A stretch of 64,000 nt of DNA from contig CP136890.1 in the NCBI GenBank assembly GCA_034359265.1, positions 102,697,501 through 102,761,500 of the forward strand, read 5' to 3'. The stretch comes from Canna indica (taxonomy: Eukaryota; Streptophyta; Magnoliopsida; Zingiberales; Cannaceae). Made by a program: the position numbers and the translations under genes. Below, piece by piece: positions 60,179-64,000 of this stretch. Each line of letters opens with the position of its first letter. The stretch's first letter is position 1. Under the pieces are notes generated by a model. That model searched no databases and was not told the DNA's origin. It saw only the letters and a program-made list of their open reading frames with translations.

Positions 60179-60808
60179 TGCATCGTTTGGTTGATATAAT
60201 TTTTTTTTCGTGAAGTAATTTCCTATATGTATTTCTCGGGAAGTATAAAAAAATATTTGGTTGACAATAAATTAACTTTCTATATGTATTTCTCGGAAAG
60301 TATAAAAAAATATTTTGTTGACAATAAATTAACTTCTTACATCATATTTGGTTGACATAGATACACACGATGTACACATCAAATCACCAATATATATATT
60401 TTTAATATAAATTATTAATTATATAAAATTTATTTTTAGCAAATAAATATTTGAACATATATAGGTAAAATATAATATTTTTTCATACACATGCATATAT
60501 ATATATATATATATATATATAATTCATTATATTTTTATTATTATTAATATAAAAAATTATATATTTTACTAAAAATAATTAAAATAGAATAAATTGATCA
60601 ATAATTCATGAGTTATCCTATCTCATAACGTTGACGACATAAATTATAAATTTAATATTAAAAACAAATGTGAAAATAAAATTATATTTTCTGTCAAATA
60701 TAATACAAGAATTATAATTTATCAGGGGCATCTTGGTAAATTACTTCATATAAAAATGGTACTTTTTGAAAAAATTGTGTTTTTTAGTTGTGTCAATCAA
60801 ACATGATG
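60179..60808. mobile_element. TIR element (MITE-like) with internal 57-bp tandem repeat
   Basis: Left end TGCATCGTTTGGTTGA and right end TCAATCAAACATGATG are inverted relatives, flanked by TTA (60176-60178 and 60809-60811). Just inside the left end, CTATATGTATTTCTCGG…TTGACAATAAATTAAC occurs twice (60223 and 60280). AT-rich and non-coding. Confidence 0.6.
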
Positions 60809-60906
60809 TTATTTTTCATCTTTTCACTACCATCACAGACCAAATTACAGTTATTTAATTTATCGTGAATTTTTCTCTTTACGACCCATTTAAATCTAAT
60901 ATAATA

Positions 60907-61182
60907 AAGGTAAATTACATTGATCTTCTCCGAAGTTTAGTGAAATTACACTGATCTTTCATCTATTTATAATTTTATCTTATAATCCTCTTGAATTTTG
61001 TAAAAGATTACACAAATCTTCACTATTACGAAATAAGATTACATAAATATTCTCTGAGTTTTATAAAATATTATACAAACCTCTCCTAAGATTACTCATA
61101 GGAGGTGATTGTAATTGAACAAATATAAAAATGTCAGTGTAATTTTACTAAATTTTAAAAAATATCAGTGTAATTTATCCTT
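60907..61182. mobile_element. MITE with AAGG(A)TAAATTACA termini upstream of DUF3593 gene
   Basis: Left end AAGGTAAATTACATTGATC and right end, in reverse complement, AAGGATAAATTACACTGATA. Subterminal copies of the same word (GAAATTACACTGATC and its inverse) are present. The flanks share ATAATA. It is 276 bp and lies 138 bp before the downstream start codon. Confidence 0.7.
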
Positions 61183-61319
61183 ATAATAATTCATGAGTTT
61201 ACAAGAATTATTTTAATTGGTAAGAAAAGGAAGCCCGATAAAATATATGGATATATATTAAGCTGATAACCAATCCACGGCGCACTCAGTCACCCCCTTC
61301 TCCTCCAGGAGGCTGAGAG

Positions 61320-63105
61320 ATGATGTCTGCCGGCGGCTGCCACTCCCTCCTCTCCGCTCCCCCTCACCCCACCTTCCTTCGACGTCCATCATCTTCTCCA
61401 CTCCCTCGTCGTTTTCGCAGCAACAAGTGGCAGCAGCGCGGCCGCGGCGGAACTCGCAGCCCCGCTTGCTTCCGTGCCCGGTGCGGGATCTTGCCGGTGG
61501 ACCCCTGGTCGCCCACCGTGGATTCCCAGAGCATCGCTTCGCAATTATTCGCCGTCTCTCTCTTCCCCTACCTCGGCTTCCTGTACTACATCACCAAGTC
61601 CAACACCGCGCCCAAGCTCACCCTTTTCGGCTTCTACTTCTTGCTTGCTTTTGTTGGAGCCACAAGTAAGATGCCCTCATTTCTTTTCTTTCTTTGTTGT
61701 GCAATGTCCTCTTGCTTTGTTTGCTCTTAAATTCGTCTCGTCCATATCTTGATTGCTCACTGCTTATTACTGCTACATCTACAGACGGAGTTTAGCTTTT
61801 TGTTGATGAAAAGTTGGTTTTTTAAGGAACTAAGAATTGTAATTTTTGAAAAATTGATTCTCTCGATAGATTTATTATATCCTCTACCAACAAAAATATC
61901 AATTTTGAACCCCCCACTGCAAGTATCTTCCATTCTCTAGTAGTGAAATGCATAAAATGATTACTTTGGGGCGAAGGGAGTTGGAAGACATAATTGCCCA
62001 CCAACAAGAAAATGTATGTGTACTAAAGTAATCTAGGAGACGATTTACATGGTAACAAAGAGGCTACCAATGATGAGAGATAAGAGAGAAGAGATGCCAA
62101 ATATGTAGGGATATAGCATGAGAAAAATACATATAGAAATCAAGCGTGCCATATTGAAGAAATATCACAAAGTCAATAAGAGTTGGAGTCAGTGTTGCGG
62201 AAGTAATAGTTAAAAATTCACTTAATATCCAACAAATGGAGAGACCATTAATGTGTCTCATCATCATCTTGAGGAGATACCATGGACAAAAAATGAGTAA
62301 TGAGCTGTCTTCAAGAGAAGTGAGAGAAGATATGAAGTGCTTAAGATGAATTTGAGTCTGGTGTGTTGGATATTTAAAGGTTCAACCAGCAAAATGGACC
62401 TAAATTATTGTCTCCAAAAGTATCTTGTTTTAGGCAAACCTATAACTATCTACTAGACAACATGTTCTTAGAGGCTTTCTTAGTAGAAAGGTGATATTCA
62501 GGAATCCAACCAGATAGCTGTTTTTAATATGATTGAACACTTTGCAGGAAAGCCTGCATAATACCTTTTAAGATCAAAGCAAACATAAATATTCTGTGTG
62601 AAATGTCAACTATTATTGCTTGCATCAAAGGAAAAAAAGCCAGCTATTTGTTTTGCATTTTTCATATGTACATGAATACATGCATGGAAGAATGGTTGCT
62701 GTTGAATTTACTCTTAATTCTTTATAGTACTTGTTGCTCATGTCTTTTCTTTTCTCCTAGCCTCTAACTTCTTTTGTTTATTGGATACATGTACGGCCCA
62801 TAATCTTGAAAAAGTCCCTGCTGGAATATATGGTAACTTCACCATGCACATCCTTTTTTTCTGACAACAACAACCTATAAAAGAATACTTATGAACTGAA
62901 GGCAACAATATTTTTTTCAGCAAAGGTGCATTATGGGACCTCATTGTCAAATGTTGATTGGTTGCACGGTGGAGCGGAGTCATTGCTTACTCTGACAAAC
63001 CTATTTATAGTTTTGGGCTTGAGGGAAGCATTGAGGAAACTGAAGGAATCAAAGAAAAGCACACCTCAAGTTGTTTCAGAAGTCAAAGAGAAAAATTCTG
63101 TATAG
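61320..63105 (+). CDS. DUF3593 chloroplast membrane protein (3 exons, 182 aa)
   Basis: Conserved cyanobacterial/plant protein of unknown function. Exons: 61320-61665, 62815-62832 (an 18-nt microexon) and 62921-63105; phases close to 183 codons. Residues 1-55 are rich in Ser, Arg and Pro with no acidic residues, a typical chloroplast transit peptide. The mature part has two hydrophobic segments (SQLFAVSLFPYLGFLYY; LTLFGFYFLLAFVGATI). The family signature VHYGTSLSNVDWLHGGAESL follows, then a third hydrophobic helix (LTLTNLFIVLGLREALRK) and a Lys-rich tail. The microexon supplies the conserved PAGIY between helix 2 and KVHYG; skipping it would drop six residues in frame. The first of two consecutive ATGs is taken as the start. 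The frame is intact. I recognise DUF3593 by its motif; its biochemical role is unknown. Confidence 0.88.
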
Positions 63106-64000
63106 AGTAAGTAGACTATAATGGTTGTTCCGAGTCATAATCTTCGGATTAAGTAGATGGTTATAAAAGTCATAACTTTTATCCTTGCTCCATTAATATA
63201 TTGTATTTTTTCAGAGTTAACTTCTTTAAGGGCAGATTTCCATTATCTTGAAGTTTCTCAATTTTTTTTAGGTTAATTTCCTGAATATTCCATCTGGCTT
63301 CCTTTTTCTTGTCTATTGTCCACTCTGGAATTTACTGTTATTCTTTCTTCTTGGCTTGTTTTGCAGTGACTATTCCCCAGTCATTAATCTATACTTCCTT
63401 TAAAACAAGATGCTGATGAGAGATAATTGAGAGGGTTTTCACCGATATGTTCTCAAAAGAGCCACATCTAAAAACAAAGGTGACAAGGCAGAGTAACTTT
63501 TGCACTTGTACTTAAACACCTATCAAGTTGGTGGTAGGAGTCAGCTGAATATAATGTTGTTCATATTGTGCAGTAAGAAGATTCTATTAACATCCCATAA
63601 CTATGTATGAAAAATATTCTGTAAACTAAAGAAAGGAGTCATTTGGTTTGTAATTGCATGCGATTATTTACATTAAATGTGTACCGAACACCTGTGGGCT
63701 GCTGCATCTCCTCATTAATGACCTACTTGATTCTCCTGTACTTCAAGTTGAAGCTTTCTAAATTGATGGAGGAGAAAAGGCAAATTGCCAGGTTTGAAGC
63801 TTACGGACTTCGTATTATTGTTGAATGCCCTACAAGATTCTTTTAAAGGTACTCTCTTTGTTTAATGTACATATCGCGTTCTTATTTGGTGAGGAAATTT
63901 GGAGCTTAATGTACATAGAAACATAGAATATCTCAGGTTCAGATATCTATTTTAGGTAAAAGTGCAAATGTATCTGCAAGTTCCACTCACTTTTTCTTAC
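63106..64000. other. DUF3593 gene 3' flank to window edge
   Basis: Probable 3' UTR followed by unannotated DNA. The open frame at 63643-63846 has no homology I recognise and is not called. Confidence 0.5.

Noticed and set aside
63643..63846. Possible additional small gene near the right edge
   Set aside because: No conserved motif, no ATG in good context at the start, and it lies in the 3' flank of the DUF3593 gene.

Overview
This is nuclear DNA from a flowering plant. It has intron-rich genes with GT/AG splice sites, plant-only families (trichome birefringence-like, SPA, DUF3593, plant MLKL), and a plant-type Pol III promoter (USE plus TATA) on a 7SL RNA gene. It also carries nested plant transposons of the CACTA, hAT, Tourist-like, LINE and Ty1/copia classes. 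A GC-rich coding exon in the MLKL-like gene, set in very AT-rich flanks, leans towards a monocot, but this is an inference and I cannot name the species. All splice models were built by hand from reading frame, splice sites and family similarity, without transcripts.

Layout. Seven protein genes can be fully assembled: VPS25 (ESCRT-II; 149-3657 +), an MTM1-like mitochondrial carrier (8901-16269 +), a small DUF7722-like protein (17778-18053 -), a plant MLKL-like HeLo/pseudokinase (20245-22405 +), a SPA1/SPA2-like COP1 partner (23866-31478 -), a TBL O-acetyltransferase (47312-50710 +) and a chloroplast DUF3593 protein (61320-63105 +). A 7SL (SRP) RNA gene with an intact promoter lies at 6163-6464. 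MLKL and SPA converge tail to tail.

From about 32 kb to 47 kb no host gene is visible. This stretch is a graveyard of transposons and inverted repeats: two long hairpin-forming repeats (32753-33390 and 38611-39288), a 1.15 kb TIR element, a three-layer nest (long-TIR foldback, then a 5'-truncated LINE, then a Tourist-like MITE), a CACTA derivative and a hAT MITE. From 51132 to 57911 there is a complete but dead Ty1/copia element with its GTGCA target duplication. A segment at about 58.2-60.1 kb differs in composition from its surroundings and resembles plant mitochondrial DNA; I call it a possible NUMT without proof.

The genes are independent housekeeping, signalling, cell-wall and immunity loci rather than a pathway or operon. 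I found no new multi-gene system. The most notable items are the MLKL-like gene, the intact Pol III 7SL locus between direct repeats, the near-identical hairpin at 38.6-39.3 kb, the nested insertions and an 18-nt microexon in the DUF3593 gene.
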